Assembly (NCBI RefSeq): GCF_002909445.1
Contig: NZ_PPXC01000008.1
Span: forward strand, 124,001 to 188,000
Reading direction: 5' to 3'
Length of the DNA stretch: 64,000 nucleotides
Origin: Arthrobacter glacialis
GTDB lineage: Bacteria > Actinomycetota > Actinomycetes > Actinomycetales > Micrococcaceae
Below, one piece after another: positions 7,580-16,354 of the stretch. The notes below the pieces were generated by a model, which was not told where the DNA came from, made no database searches, and saw only the letters and a list, made by a program, of their open reading frames with translations. Both the position numbers and the translations under genes were made by a program. The first letter of the stretch is position 1, and every line of letters starts with the position of its first letter.

Positions 7580-7768
7580 GGATGTTTCCCATCATCAAAA
7601 AATTTCAGGCGTTCGTGATAGGCGCATCACGGATACAAGAATACCCACCCCATATTGCCTTGCGTTAACACTCGGGAAGTAATACGAACACCAACTGGTT
7701 ACGCTGAGAGTTAGGAACAGCTGTCGCGTCATGTATCCGCGGCAGCACGGTTTACAAGAAGGGACATC

Positions 7769-8689
7769 ATGCCTGTTGCAGTTGAATCAAACGAGAAGTT
7801 CGCAGCGTACGCCCACCCGGAGCGCCTGGTTTCCACGCAGTGGCTCGCGGATGCGCTGGCCAACGGCGCCACGGCCGACGGCGGCCTGGTGGTTGTGGAG
7901 TCCGACGAGGACGTGCTGCTGTACGAGACGGGCCACATTCCCGGCTCGGTCAAGATCGACTGGCACACTGACCTGAACGACGACGTCACCCGGGACTACA
8001 TTGACGGCGCGGCTTTTGCACTGCTCGCCACCGCCAAGGGCATCTCGCGCGACACCACGGTGGTTGTCTACGGCGACAAGTCCAACTGGTGGGCTGCCTA
8101 CGCGCTGTGGGTTTTCACCTTGTTCGGCCATGAAGATGTTCGCCTGCTCGACGGCGGCCGCGACAAGTGGATTGCCGAGGGTCGCGAACTGACCACCGAG
8201 GCCACACCCTCTTCCCCCTCCGCAGGTTACCCGGTGGTGGAGCGCAACGACGCCCCCATCCGGGCCTACAAGGATGACGTCCTGGCACACCTGGGCAAGC
8301 CGCTGATCGATGTCCGCTCCACCGAGGAGTACACAGGCGAGCGCACGCACATGCCCGCCTACCCCCAGGAAGGTACTTTGCGTGGGGGCCACATCCCTAC
8401 CGCTGCGTCCATCCCGTGGGCCCGCGCCGCGGCAGAAGACGGCACGTACCGCTCTCGCGTTGAACTCGAAGCCCTCTACCTGGATGAGGCCGGTCTGGTT
8501 CCCGGCGACGACGTTGTGGCTTACTGCCGCATCGGCGAACGCTCCAGCCACACCTGGTTTGCCTTGAAGTACCTGTTGGGCTTCGACACGGTGCGCAACT
8601 ACGACGGTTCCTGGACCGAATGGGGCAACGCTGTGCGTGTTCCCATCGCCATTGGTTCCGAACGTGGCGAACTGCCCAAGACCAACTAG
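7769..8689 (+). CDS. sseA: thiosulfate/3-mercaptopyruvate sulfurtransferase (two rhodanese domains)
   Basis: 306 residues with two rhodanese domains. The N-terminal one (about 20-140) is inactive, with Asp in the loop (VYGDKSNWW). The C-terminal one carries the catalytic C253 in [10 protein letters not shown], the loop seen in M. tuberculosis SseA. It moves sulfane sulfur from thiosulfate or mercaptopyruvate to cyanide or thiol acceptors. The ATG is preceded by AGAAGGGA. A SufE-like gene follows by 37 bases, suggesting a sulfur relay between the two. Confidence 0.94.
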   Translation: MPVAVESNEKFAAYAHPERLVSTQWLADALANGATADGGLVVVESDEDVLLYETGHIPGSVKIDWHTDLNDDVTRDYIDGAAFALLATAKGISRDTTVVVYGDKSNWWAAYALWVFTLFGHEDVRLLDGGRDKWIAEGRELTTEATPSSPSAGYPVVERNDAPIRAYKDDVLAHLGKPLIDVRSTEEYTGERTHMPAYPQEGTLRGGHIPTAASIPWARAAAEDGTYRSRVELEALYLDEAGLVPGDDVVAYCRIGERSSHTWFALKYLLGFDTVRNYDGSWTEWGNAVRVPIAIGSERGELPKTN

Positions 8690-8726
8690 CTACCGGGCCA
8701 GCAGAAAGAATCGTACTGTTAAAGCA

Positions 8727-9185
8727 ATGACTACTTCACAAGCACTGCCACCGGCCCTGGCCGAGATCGTCACTGATTTCCAGGAACTTGAGGAGCGCGA
8801 CCGCCTGACGCTGCTGCTGGAATTCTCGCGGTCCCTGCCCGACTTGCCGGAACGTCTCACAAATCACCCCGAGTTGCTGGAACAGGTGATGGAATGCCAG
8901 TCGCCCTTGTTCCTGACTGTCGAGTCTGAACAGACTGACAAGGGCGAAGTCATCCGACTCTTCTTCAAGGCACCCCCCGAGGCACCCACGACGCGCGGCT
9001 TTGCCTCCGTGCTCTTTGAGGGCCTGGATGGTTTGACCGCAGCGGAGATCCTGGCCGTGCCCGATGACATGCCCGAGCAACTGGGGCTGACCCGCGCCAT
9101 CTCGCCCCTGCGCATGCGCGGCATGTCCGCCATGCTGGGACGTGTCAAACGCAAGATCGTTGCTGGGGCTCGTCCCGCTGCCTAA
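8727..9185 (+). CDS. SufE-family protein
   Basis: 152 residues from the ATG at 8727. It has the SufE/CsdE fold pattern, with the persulfide-accepting Cys at C57 in VMECQSPLFL and the downstream region PLRMRGMSAML. SufE proteins take sulfur from a cysteine desulfurase. Here no SufS is adjacent; the partner in context is the sseA rhodanese just upstream. The pair sseA-SufE is conserved in actinobacteria. Longer upstream starts overlap sseA and are rejected. Confidence 0.9.
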   Translation: MTTSQALPPALAEIVTDFQELEERDRLTLLLEFSRSLPDLPERLTNHPELLEQVMECQSPLFLTVESEQTDKGEVIRLFFKAPPEAPTTRGFASVLFEGLDGLTAAEILAVPDDMPEQLGLTRAISPLRMRGMSAMLGRVKRKIVAGARPAA

Positions 9186-9215
9186 GCAGCCTGCCAGGGC
9201 AAGCAGCTTCATGAC

Positions 9216-9262
9216 ATGCCCCGCAAGGTCTCCCTGCTAATGACGGTGACCTTGCGGGGCAT
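9216..9262 (+). terminator. terminator after the sseA-SufE operon
   Basis: A perfect 15-bp stem (ATGCCCCGCAAGGTC and complement) with a 17-base loop, followed by TTCTCATT. Confidence 0.8.
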
Positions 9263-9329
9263 TTCTCATTGCCCGATTCTCCCGTACCCGATTCTTCAGG
9301 CACTGGCTGTGCGCTGACATAATTGGGCC

Positions 9330-9830
9330 ATGGCCAAGAAGACAGCTGCCGCCAGTGCAGGAACCCCAGCAACAGTCGCCCTCACTGCTGCCGGCGTGCA
9401 GTTCACCGCCCACAGCTATGCCCACGATCCCGCCAACACCAGCTACGGCACGGAAGCGGCCGATGTTTTGGGTGTTTCACCCGAACGGGTCTTCAAGACG
9501 CTCATGGCGGATGTGGCCGGAACCCTGACCGTGGCCATTGTCCCCGTCAACGGCATGCTGGACCTGAAAGCCCTGGCCCAGGCCGTTGGCCACAAGAAGG
9601 CCACCATGGCTGATCCCGCCGCAGCCCAACGCCGCACAGGTTATGTGCTGGGCGGCATTTCACCCCTGGGTCAGCGCCAGCAGTCCCCCACCGTGTTGGA
9701 CGAATCGGCATTGCTCTGCGAGACCATCTACGTCTCCGGCGGCCGGAGGGGGTTCGACGTGGAGCTTTCCCCCACCGACCTCATCAGCCTGACCAAGGCG
9801 ACCACAGCAAAAATTGGCCACCCCGGCTAG
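9330..9830 (+). CDS. ybaK: Cys-tRNA(Pro) deacylase YbaK/EbsC
   Basis: 166 residues, the normal length. A YbaK/ProX-type editing domain covers almost all of it, with the conserved Lys of RVFKTLMAD and the GYVLGGISPLGQ loop that shapes the active site. It hydrolyses Cys-tRNA(Pro) made by mischarging of prolyl-tRNA synthetase. Single gene between a terminator and a convergent hydrolase gene. Confidence 0.93.
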   Translation: MAKKTAAASAGTPATVALTAAGVQFTAHSYAHDPANTSYGTEAADVLGVSPERVFKTLMADVAGTLTVAIVPVNGMLDLKALAQAVGHKKATMADPAAAQRRTGYVLGGISPLGQRQQSPTVLDESALLCETIYVSGGRRGFDVELSPTDLISLTKATTAKIGHPG

Positions 9831-9888
9831 GTATCACGCGTGCCCGGTGCTGATGCCAGCCAGGTTGCCGGGCCGCGGCGTCCAGAAC

Positions 9889-9974
9889 CAAATGGGGCTT
9901 GCGGCGTGGTGGGCGTCGCCGCGGACACACCGACGAAGTCGTGTGTGGCGCGGTGCGGGCACAAGCCCCATTTC
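9889..9974. repeat. interrupted inverted repeat after ybaK
   Basis: Arms AAATGGGGCTTG (9890-9901) and CAAGCCCCATTT (9962-9973) flank a 60-base G/C-rich segment with further partial dyads. It lies at the convergent ybaK/hydrolase junction and may act as a two-way terminator. Confidence 0.6.
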
Positions 9975-10023
9975 GAGAAGGACGCGAGCGGCGGACATGG
10001 CCTGCCGGACGACTCGAACCGAG

Positions 10024-11241
10024 TTACTCCCGCGGCAGTCCGTGTCTGCCCAGTCGGGGGCGCAGCCAGGTTTCTACGGAACTTTCCCAGCGTTGCGGGT
10101 CCACATTCCATTCCTTGGTGTGCCGGGCTTTGCTGAACGGTTCAAAGGTGACCATTTCCGGGTTGCGCCTGGCCAGTTCGGCGGTGGGCTCGTAGGGGAC
10201 AAAGTCGTCGTCGATGCTGTGCAGGATCAACGACGGCGTCCGCAGCTCAATGGCTCGGGCCACCCAGTCCATGCTCTTGAAGTCCACGGGTGCGGCCAGG
10301 CCTGTGATGCGCCTGCCCAGCCGATGGCTGAGCATGAGCTGCCCGTACCGGCCAACGTAGTCCGGGATTCTGTTCATCTGCGCCTGGTGGGCAAGAACGT
10401 TGACCCAGCTGATGACGGGGGCATCCAGGACCATGGCCAGAACATGTTTGCGGTTCCGGGCAAGGTCTGCGGTTTGGAGGCTGATGGCCCCTCCCATGGA
10501 GTAGCCAAACAAGACAACGTCCTTGGCGCCGCGTGAGACGGCAAAATCAATGGCCACTTCAACGTCCTGCCACTCGGTGATGCCCAGGCCGTACCTGCGG
10601 TCGGGCGTCGCGGGGGCGTCGCCGTCGTTCCTGTAGGACATGAGCAACGCGGTCATGCCCAGCTTGTGCGCCGTGGCAACTGCGCGCAGGCCTTCGTTGC
10701 GGGTGGCGCCGCGGCCATGGACCATGATGGCCCAGGTGGGTCCGGGGTTCAGTGCCGGAAGCAGCCAAGCCGGCGCCTCCCCAACGGGCAAGTTGAGTGT
10801 GACATCCTCGTACGGCAGGTCCATCTGCTCGGGATGGGAGTAGAGGTTGCCCGACCACCAGCCGGCGGTGGCTGAGCGCAGATCGCCTCCATAGACGGAA
10901 AGAACTTCGCGGGTGACACTGCCTTCGCGTGGCACATAGGAGATGACCCGGCCAATAATGGCGTGGGCGGCGCCGCCTTTGAAGTAGAGCCCGTAGTTGC
11001 CTTCGATGGTGGTGTCAGCGGTGGCTTCAAGCACTACCTGCTGCTCGGGCCCGTTGGCAATGACAGCCAAAATGGCCACGTCTGCAACTTTTTGTTTCTC
11101 CGGCGTCACCACCTTGAGGGCAAAGTACGCCGCCAGCCCTGAGGTGGCCGTGACCACTGCGGCGGCACCAATTCCTGCCGCGCCAGCGCTCAGGGCACCC
11201 CATTTAAGCCATTTGTTGGACTGCTGCTCCGAGGTAGCCAT
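10024..11241 (-). CDS. membrane-anchored alpha/beta hydrolase
   Basis: About 405 residues from the ATG at 11241 (a GTG at 11283 is possible; neither has a clear ribosome site). A single hydrophobic helix lies near residues 15-45 (AAGIGAAAVVTATSGLAAYF), probably anchoring it to the membrane with the catalytic domain outside or facing the membrane. The hydrolase part has the nucleophile elbow VLFGYSMGG, an acid in DDDFVPYE and a late His in KARHTKEW, a complete Ser-Asp-His triad. The substrate cannot be told. It stands alone, convergent with ybaK. Confidence 0.88.
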   Translation of the reverse strand: MATSEQQSNKWLKWGALSAGAAGIGAAAVVTATSGLAAYFALKVVTPEKQKVADVAILAVIANGPEQQVVLEATADTTIEGNYGLYFKGGAAHAIIGRVISYVPREGSVTREVLSVYGGDLRSATAGWWSGNLYSHPEQMDLPYEDVTLNLPVGEAPAWLLPALNPGPTWAIMVHGRGATRNEGLRAVATAHKLGMTALLMSYRNDGDAPATPDRRYGLGITEWQDVEVAIDFAVSRGAKDVVLFGYSMGGAISLQTADLARNRKHVLAMVLDAPVISWVNVLAHQAQMNRIPDYVGRYGQLMLSHRLGRRITGLAAPVDFKSMDWVARAIELRTPSLILHSIDDDFVPYEPTAELARRNPEMVTFEPFSKARHTKEWNVDPQRWESSVETWLRPRLGRHGLPRE

Positions 11242-11363
11242 ATGACCATTGTGCCCATCGTGCCGGGGCACGTCGAGCGGCACACCGGACGCGTCCGTAA
11301 CTTTCTTCGCACAACTTGCCCACTTGGCATTGTTTATAGTCCACGGAAGCCTAAGCTGGTGCC

Positions 11364-11855
11364 ATGAGCGATACGATCATCATCCTGACCGAAGAACCGT
11401 TAACAGCCGTGGACGTGGCCAACATAGCCGATTTGTACGGCCCGGAGGACGACGTCGAACTGGTGCTGCTGGTTCCCGCCGACACCAAACGGAACTTGTT
11501 TGTGGATGTCATTGACCAGTTGACCATGCTGGATCTTCCCGGCGCCTTGCGTGAAATCCGTGAGAAGCCCGACGCCGACGCCGTGCGTGCCGAGGCCAAT
11601 GAAACCCTGGCAGAGTCCTTGGCCGTGCTGGAAGCCTCCGGCGCCAGGTTCAGCGGCAGTGTTGCCGTGGGCGACGCCGTTAGCTCCCTGGTTGCCAAGG
11701 TCACCGAGACCGGGGCCCGGCAGGCAGTGGTGGTCACCCGGCCCCATGCCGTGGCCGATACTTTCAGGCAGGACTGGGCGAACCAGGCGCAACGCAAGCT
11801 CGGCCTGCCGGTTTTGCATTTGTATTCGGGTTCGGGATTTATTGGCGACTCCTAA
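11364..11855 (+). CDS. conserved small protein, possibly universal-stress-like
   Basis: 163 residues, not confidently assigned. It begins MSDTIIILTEEPLTAVDVANIADLYG and alternates strands and helices in a way that suggests an HUP/universal-stress type alpha/beta fold. There is a central ASGARFSGSVAVGDAVSSLV segment and a C-terminal strand ARQAVVVTRPHAVAD. No ATP-binding GxxGxnnnnGS motif is visible. A good -10 (TATAGT, 11335-11340) precedes it. msrB starts 14 bases after its stop, so it may share a transcript with an oxidative repair gene. Confidence 0.7.
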   Translation: MSDTIIILTEEPLTAVDVANIADLYGPEDDVELVLLVPADTKRNLFVDVIDQLTMLDLPGALREIREKPDADAVRAEANETLAESLAVLEASGARFSGSVAVGDAVSSLVAKVTETGARQAVVVTRPHAVADTFRQDWANQAQRKLGLPVLHLYSGSGFIGDS

Positions 11856-11869
11856 GCGTTGGAACAACT

Positions 11870-12328
11870 ATGACTACCTCTGAAAATTCGGCAGTGCCGA
11901 CAGTAGTAAAAACCGACCAACAATGGCGCAACGAACTGACGCCGGCGGAGTACCAGGTGCTGCGCCAGGCTGGAACCGAACGGCCGTACACCGGCGAGTA
12001 CTGGGATTCCACCCAAGAGGGCGTTTACGAGTGCCGTGCATGTGGCGCCGAACTGTTCACCTCCAAGGAAAAGTTCTCCGCACATTGCGGCTGGCCGGCC
12101 TTCTTTGCACCGCTGGCAGATGGCACTGTGCGCTACTTGCATGACAAAACCTTGGGGATGGAACGCATTGAGGTCAGGTGCATGGCCTGCGATTCGCATC
12201 TTGGCCACCTCTTTGAGGGTGAAGGCTACGACACCCCCACGGATCAGCGGTTCTGCATCAACTCGGTGAGTCTGAAACTGCGTGAGCGTCCGGTGACGCT
12301 GTCGCCAGAAGCGCCAGAAAACGCCTGA
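11870..12328 (+). CDS. msrB: peptide-methionine (R)-S-oxide reductase
   Basis: 152 residues. The structural zinc is bound by two CxxC pairs, C55/C58 (CRAC) and C104/C107 (CMAC). The catalytic Cys is C129 in QRFCINS, with the HLGHLFEGEG motif before it. It reduces methionine-R-sulfoxide in proteins using thioredoxin. A resolving Cys like that of some MsrBs would be the zinc-region Cys or supplied externally. Confidence 0.97.
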   Translation: MTTSENSAVPTVVKTDQQWRNELTPAEYQVLRQAGTERPYTGEYWDSTQEGVYECRACGAELFTSKEKFSAHCGWPAFFAPLADGTVRYLHDKTLGMERIEVRCMACDSHLGHLFEGEGYDTPTDQRFCINSVSLKLRERPVTLSPEAPENA

Positions 12329-12357
12329 GCACGAGAGTTTCTTATGCTCGATGTATT

Positions 12358-12387
12358 TTGACATTAGATTTACTGTTCCGTTGCTAC
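12358..12387 (+). promoter_or_regulatory. candidate promoter of the DUF6421 group
   Basis: A perfect -35 TTGACA (12358-12363) and TGCTAC (12382-12387) with 18-base spacing, about 45 bases upstream of the DUF6421 start. Confidence 0.45.
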
Positions 12388-12431
12388 GCTCGGGAAAAGA
12401 CCTGAACGCACAGTAGTAAAGGACAAATCCC

Positions 12432-13829
12432 ATGACTCTTTCGATGGCACCAACATCCCTGGCAACAACGGATGTCAGCACATTTGACTACGGCACGCTG
12501 GTGGCGGATCCCGCCTGGCTGGCCCTGAAAAATGCCGCCACGCAGCTGGCATCGCTGCAGGTCAAGGACGGCTCCGTGCCCGAGCCAAAAGATCATGGTG
12601 CCGCCGCGTCCTTGATTGAAACCATTACGGTTTCCATCAAGGACCTGGCGCCGCATTTCCCCCACGACGGCGCGTATCTGCACCTTTTGGTCCAGGACTT
12701 CAGCAAATGGTTGGAGCAGGGCCTGGGCGTCCCCGACTTCCTGGACTCGCTGCTGGCCTTCAACCCGCAAGAACACCGGATCAACGGCCTGGGCCACCTG
12801 GTGGTCTTCCCCATGTACACCCAAAACGGCTCCACCAACCGTCATGTGGAGGCAGTGCTGGTGGAAGTCATCTGGCCCGAATTCATCGGCGAGCTGGAAG
12901 CCGGCAACTACTCCAACAAACTGTTCGTGCCGCTGCGTTTCATTGATTTCACTCCCGGTTATGACAGCAACTCGGCCGTGCTGTTTCCGGAGAGTGTGGC
13001 CGTGCGGGAGACGCCCACGTTCACCTGGGGCGCCATCTTCCAGGACCGTGAGGCTGCCCGCTTCCGCCGCGTGGTGCGTGAAGCCGCCAAGGTGACCCGG
13101 CTGGAGTTGCCGGCCGACGCGTTGGAATTGCTGGAGAACCAGGAGCTCACCCAGGAAACCTTCGTCATGTGGGACTTGATCCATGACAGGACCCACATGC
13201 GCGGCGACCTGCCCTTTGACCCGTTCATGATCAAGCAGCGCATGCCGTACTTCCTGTACTCACTGGAGGAGCTGCGCTGCGACTTGACGGCGTACCGCGA
13301 ATCGGTCGCCATTGAGCATGACGAGGCGGCCTCCCCCGAGGCCCGCCAACACGCCAAGCTGGTGCAGTACGCAGTGATTTTTGACCGCATCTTCCGCTTC
13401 GCCATCACCGGTTCCCGGGTGCGCAACTATGACGGCTTGGGCGGGCAGCTGCTGTTCGCCTGGCTGCACCAGCACCACGTGCTGCATTGGACGGACACCC
13501 GCTTGACCATCGATTGGGACCAAGTCCCGGAGATGGTGATTGCGCTTGGCCGTGAGATCGAGGACCTCTACTGGCGCTCGATCGACCGCCCCAAGCTGGC
13601 GCACTGGCTGGCCGCCTACCAGCTGGTGGCAGCCACCCTGACACCCAATCCCGCTTCCACCTGGGCCAAGGGCCCCGACGCCCTCCCCCTGACCGCACCG
13701 CTGCGTGAAATCACGGACCAGGTCCTGGACGACGAATTCCCGCTGTCCATGTTTTACGAGGCCCTGAACAAGAAAATGGCCGCCGTCATCGAGTCCACCT
13801 CCGGCATGACAGGCACCAGTGCTGCCTGA
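12432..13829 (+). CDS. DUF6421 family protein, function unknown
   Basis: 465 residues matching what I recall as the actinobacterial DUF6421 family; no function is known to me. It is soluble, with no signal peptide. A striking stretch near residue 245 reads WDLIHDRTHMRGDLPFDPF: the H-D-x-x-H-x-x-G arrangement, with further acidic and His residues (AIEHDEAAS, LHQHHVLHW), looks like a metal site, but this is inference. Its stop is directly followed by the SDR gene, and a threonine aldolase-like gene comes next. The three are likely one operon, suggesting steps of one small-molecule pathway. Confidence 0.85.
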   Translation: MTLSMAPTSLATTDVSTFDYGTLVADPAWLALKNAATQLASLQVKDGSVPEPKDHGAAASLIETITVSIKDLAPHFPHDGAYLHLLVQDFSKWLEQGLGVPDFLDSLLAFNPQEHRINGLGHLVVFPMYTQNGSTNRHVEAVLVEVIWPEFIGELEAGNYSNKLFVPLRFIDFTPGYDSNSAVLFPESVAVRETPTFTWGAIFQDREAARFRRVVREAAKVTRLELPADALELLENQELTQETFVMWDLIHDRTHMRGDLPFDPFMIKQRMPYFLYSLEELRCDLTAYRESVAIEHDEAASPEARQHAKLVQYAVIFDRIFRFAITGSRVRNYDGLGGQLLFAWLHQHHVLHWTDTRLTIDWDQVPEMVIALGREIEDLYWRSIDRPKLAHWLAAYQLVAATLTPNPASTWAKGPDALPLTAPLREITDQVLDDEFPLSMFYEALNKKMAAVIESTSGMTGTSAA

Positions 13830-13847
13830 ATGGGTATTCTAAGAACT

Positions 13848-14558
13848 ATGACGACTCCCCTGGTGCTCATTGCCGGCGGCAGCAGTGCCGCCGGCATTGC
13901 CGTGGCCAACGAACTGCTCGGCACTGGCATGCGCGTGCTCACAGTAGGGTCCGACGCCGGACGCATCAGTGCCGCCGCCCAGCTCACCGCCGGCGCCGTA
14001 CCCTTGGTCTGCGACCTGGCGGATCCTGCGGCAGTGGCCGAACTGGCCGCCAGCGTCCACACGGACTTTGGACCAGTTGACGGACTCATCCATCTGGTGG
14101 GCGGATGGCGCGGAGGAGCTGATCTCGCCGCGCAAAGTGACACAGATTGGGACGTCCTGCACGCTTCCGTACTCCGCACCTTGCGCAATACCAGCAAGGC
14201 GTTCTTCGCCGATTTGGCCACCTCCCCCGTGGGCCGGCTCGCCATCGTCTCCTCCAGCTCCGTCACAGCACCCACGGCCGGCAACGCAAACTACGCTGCC
14301 ATCAAGGCTGCGGCCGAAACCTGGGTGCAGGCCGTGGCGCAGGGCTTCGAAGCCGAGGCCGCCACGGGCGGGACACCAATCGCCAGTGCCGCCGTCGTGC
14401 TTGTGGTGAAAGCCCTGGTGGATGACTCCATGCGGGCCCGCTCCCCCGAACGCAAATTTCCCGGCTTCACCGATGTGGGCCTGCTGGGCCGCACCGTGGC
14501 GGAGCTGTTTTCCACCGACGCCAGCGAGCTTAACGGCGCGCGCATCATCCTTAACTAG
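13848..14558 (+). CDS. short-chain dehydrogenase/reductase
   Basis: 236 residues from the ATG at 13848; an ATG at 13830, directly after the DUF6421 stop, is an alternative. The Rossmann cofactor motif is GGSSAAG near the N-terminus. The catalytic Ser (VSSSSVTAP) and the YxxxK pair (NYAAIKAA) are present. An Asp in VCDLADPAAV sits at the usual adenine-binding position. It should oxidise or reduce a hydroxy/keto group with NAD(P). The substrate is unknown; its position between DUF6421 and a beta-hydroxy amino acid aldolase hints at a related amino or hydroxy acid. Confidence 0.88.
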   Translation: MTTPLVLIAGGSSAAGIAVANELLGTGMRVLTVGSDAGRISAAAQLTAGAVPLVCDLADPAAVAELAASVHTDFGPVDGLIHLVGGWRGGADLAAQSDTDWDVLHASVLRTLRNTSKAFFADLATSPVGRLAIVSSSSVTAPTAGNANYAAIKAAAETWVQAVAQGFEAEAATGGTPIASAAVVLVVKALVDDSMRARSPERKFPGFTDVGLLGRTVAELFSTDASELNGARIILN

Positions 14559-14569
14559 AGAAGGTCTTT

Positions 14570-15631
14570 GTGAACCCCGAATCCACCCAGCTTCACGACC
14601 CCGCTGTGATCAGCTTCGCCTCCGACAACTACTCCGGCATTCACCCGGAAGTTTTGGCTGCCGTGGCCGCAGCAAATGGCGGGCACCAGGTGGCTTATGG
14701 CGAGGATGACTACACCACTTCGCTGCGCCAGGAGATGGGGCAGCTCTTTGGCCGCGACGTTGAGGTGTTCCCTGTTTTCAACGGCACCGGCGCCAATGTG
14801 CTGGCGCTGCAGTCGCTCCTGCCGCGCTGGGGTGCCGTGGTGTGCGCTTCAACAGCCCACATCAACATGGACGAGAACGGGGCTCCTGAGCGTGTGGGCG
14901 GCATGAAACTGCTGGCCGTCCCCACCGACAATGGCAAGCTGACGCCCGATCTGATTGACAAGGAAGCCTGGGGATTTGGCGATGAACACCGCGCCCAGCC
15001 GCTGGCCGTCTCCATCACCCAAACCACGGAGCTGGGCACCTGCTACACCCCGGCGGAAGTACGTGCCATCTGCGACCACGCCCATTCCCTGGGCATGAAG
15101 GTCCACATGGATGGGGCACGGCTGGCCAACGCTGCCGCCCACCTGGGCGTTCCGGTGCGTGAGTTCACCTCCGACGCCGGCGTGGACGTTTTGTCCTTTG
15201 GTGGCACCAAGAACGGGATCATGTTTGGCGAAGCCGTGGTGGCGTTGAACCCGCAGGCCACCGACGGGCTGATCTACCTGCGCAAGATGAACATGCAGCT
15301 GTCCTCAAAAATGCGTTTCATCTCGGCCCAGCTGCTGGCGCTGCTGGCCGATGACCTGTGGCTGCGTTCGGCGTCGCACGCCAACGCCATGGCGGCGCGG
15401 CTACGAGCAGCAGTGGAGGTTCTCCCCGAGGTACAGTGCACCCAGCCCACCGAATCCAACGGCGTGTTTGCCATTTTGCCCGACGGCGTGGCTGAGCGTT
15501 TGCGGGAGAAATTCCGTTTCTACGACTGGGACCAGGCCGCCCGGGAAGTGCGCTGGATGTGTTCCTTTGACACCCAGGAATCTGACGTTGATGCCTTCGT
15601 GGCCGCCTTGCGTGCGGAGCTGGCAGCCTAG
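14570..15631 (+). CDS. ltaE: low-specificity L-threonine aldolase-like PLP enzyme
   Basis: 353 residues, fold-type I PLP enzyme of the threonine aldolase/beta-eliminating lyase family. The PLP lysine is K214 in SFGGTKNG, with D181 and R184 in HMDGARLANAAA and the ring-stacking H97. It cleaves beta-hydroxy amino acids such as threonine to glycine and an aldehyde, if it is a true aldolase. The GTG start at 14570 has AGAGAAGG upstream and lies 11 bases after the SDR stop, so it is probably in the DUF6421 operon. Confidence 0.9.
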   Translation: MNPESTQLHDPAVISFASDNYSGIHPEVLAAVAAANGGHQVAYGEDDYTTSLRQEMGQLFGRDVEVFPVFNGTGANVLALQSLLPRWGAVVCASTAHINMDENGAPERVGGMKLLAVPTDNGKLTPDLIDKEAWGFGDEHRAQPLAVSITQTTELGTCYTPAEVRAICDHAHSLGMKVHMDGARLANAAAHLGVPVREFTSDAGVDVLSFGGTKNGIMFGEAVVALNPQATDGLIYLRKMNMQLSSKMRFISAQLLALLADDLWLRSASHANAMAARLRAAVEVLPEVQCTQPTESNGVFAILPDGVAERLREKFRFYDWDQAAREVRWMCSFDTQESDVDAFVAALRAELAA

Positions 15632-15694
15632 GCGCTCACCTTTGTTGCGGCGCGCCTGCCGGGGTTTGGTCCGGCGTGGTCATAATCTGCCAAG

Positions 15695-16273
15695 GTGAGT
15701 CCTATCCCACAGCTTCCCATTGACTTCCAATCTGCCTTGGCGTCGCTGCGGGCGGCCCGAACCCGCCCTGAACTTTCGTTGGCAGAAGTCCCCGCCCCGG
15801 CACGGCTTGCCCCGTTTGGTGTGGCGCTCGGTGCTGAGGTCATGGTGGATGGTGAAGAGCTCGCCACGGGCCGCTTCATCCTGCTGCACGACCCCCACGG
15901 CTCCGATCTATGGGACGGCACCTTCCGCATCGTCACGTATGTGCGGGCACAGCTCGAGGCCGACATGGGCAACGACGCACTCCTGGCCAACGTGGCGTGG
16001 GCTTGGCTGGTGGAGGCACTGGAGGAGGAAGGTGCCCGGTACCGCAGTGCCGGCGGCACCGCCACCCGTGTCCTCTCCGAAGGCTTTGGCACTTTGGCCT
16101 CTCGCCCCGACGCCATTGACATCGAGTTGCGCGCCTCATGGACTCCCGAGGGCCCTGATGTCAGCGCCCACCTGCAGGCGTGGAGCAATCTTGTGTGCAC
16201 CTTTGCCGGCCTGCCGCCCGTGCCCCACGGAGTGACTTTGCTCTCACAGCGCCGCCCCAACCACGGCTGGTGA
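15695..16273 (+). CDS. DUF3000 domain-containing protein
   Basis: 192 residues with a GTG start at 15695. It matches the actinobacterial DUF3000 family, found next to the RNase D/HRDC gene as here (Rv2680-Rv2681 in M. tuberculosis as I recall). Conserved pieces include RAARTRPELSL, GRFILLHDPHGSDLWDGTFRIVTY and a C-terminal SQRRPNHGW. No catalytic motif was recognised and there is no membrane segment. The neighbour suggests a link to RNA metabolism, but this is only contextual. Confidence 0.9.
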   Translation: MSPIPQLPIDFQSALASLRAARTRPELSLAEVPAPARLAPFGVALGAEVMVDGEELATGRFILLHDPHGSDLWDGTFRIVTYVRAQLEADMGNDALLANVAWAWLVEALEEEGARYRSAGGTATRVLSEGFGTLASRPDAIDIELRASWTPEGPDVSAHLQAWSNLVCTFAGLPPVPHGVTLLSQRRPNHGW

Positions 16274-16354
16274 CCTCTGATGAAGGGGGTTGGCGCGGCC
16301 GACGACGGCTCCCACCCCAGCAGGTGCTGCACCATTCGGTAGACTAAGGGCATC

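Noticed and set aside
6608-7618. 336-codon plus-strand open frame opposite zapE
   Set aside because: Antisense to the ATPase, whose Walker motifs are intact.
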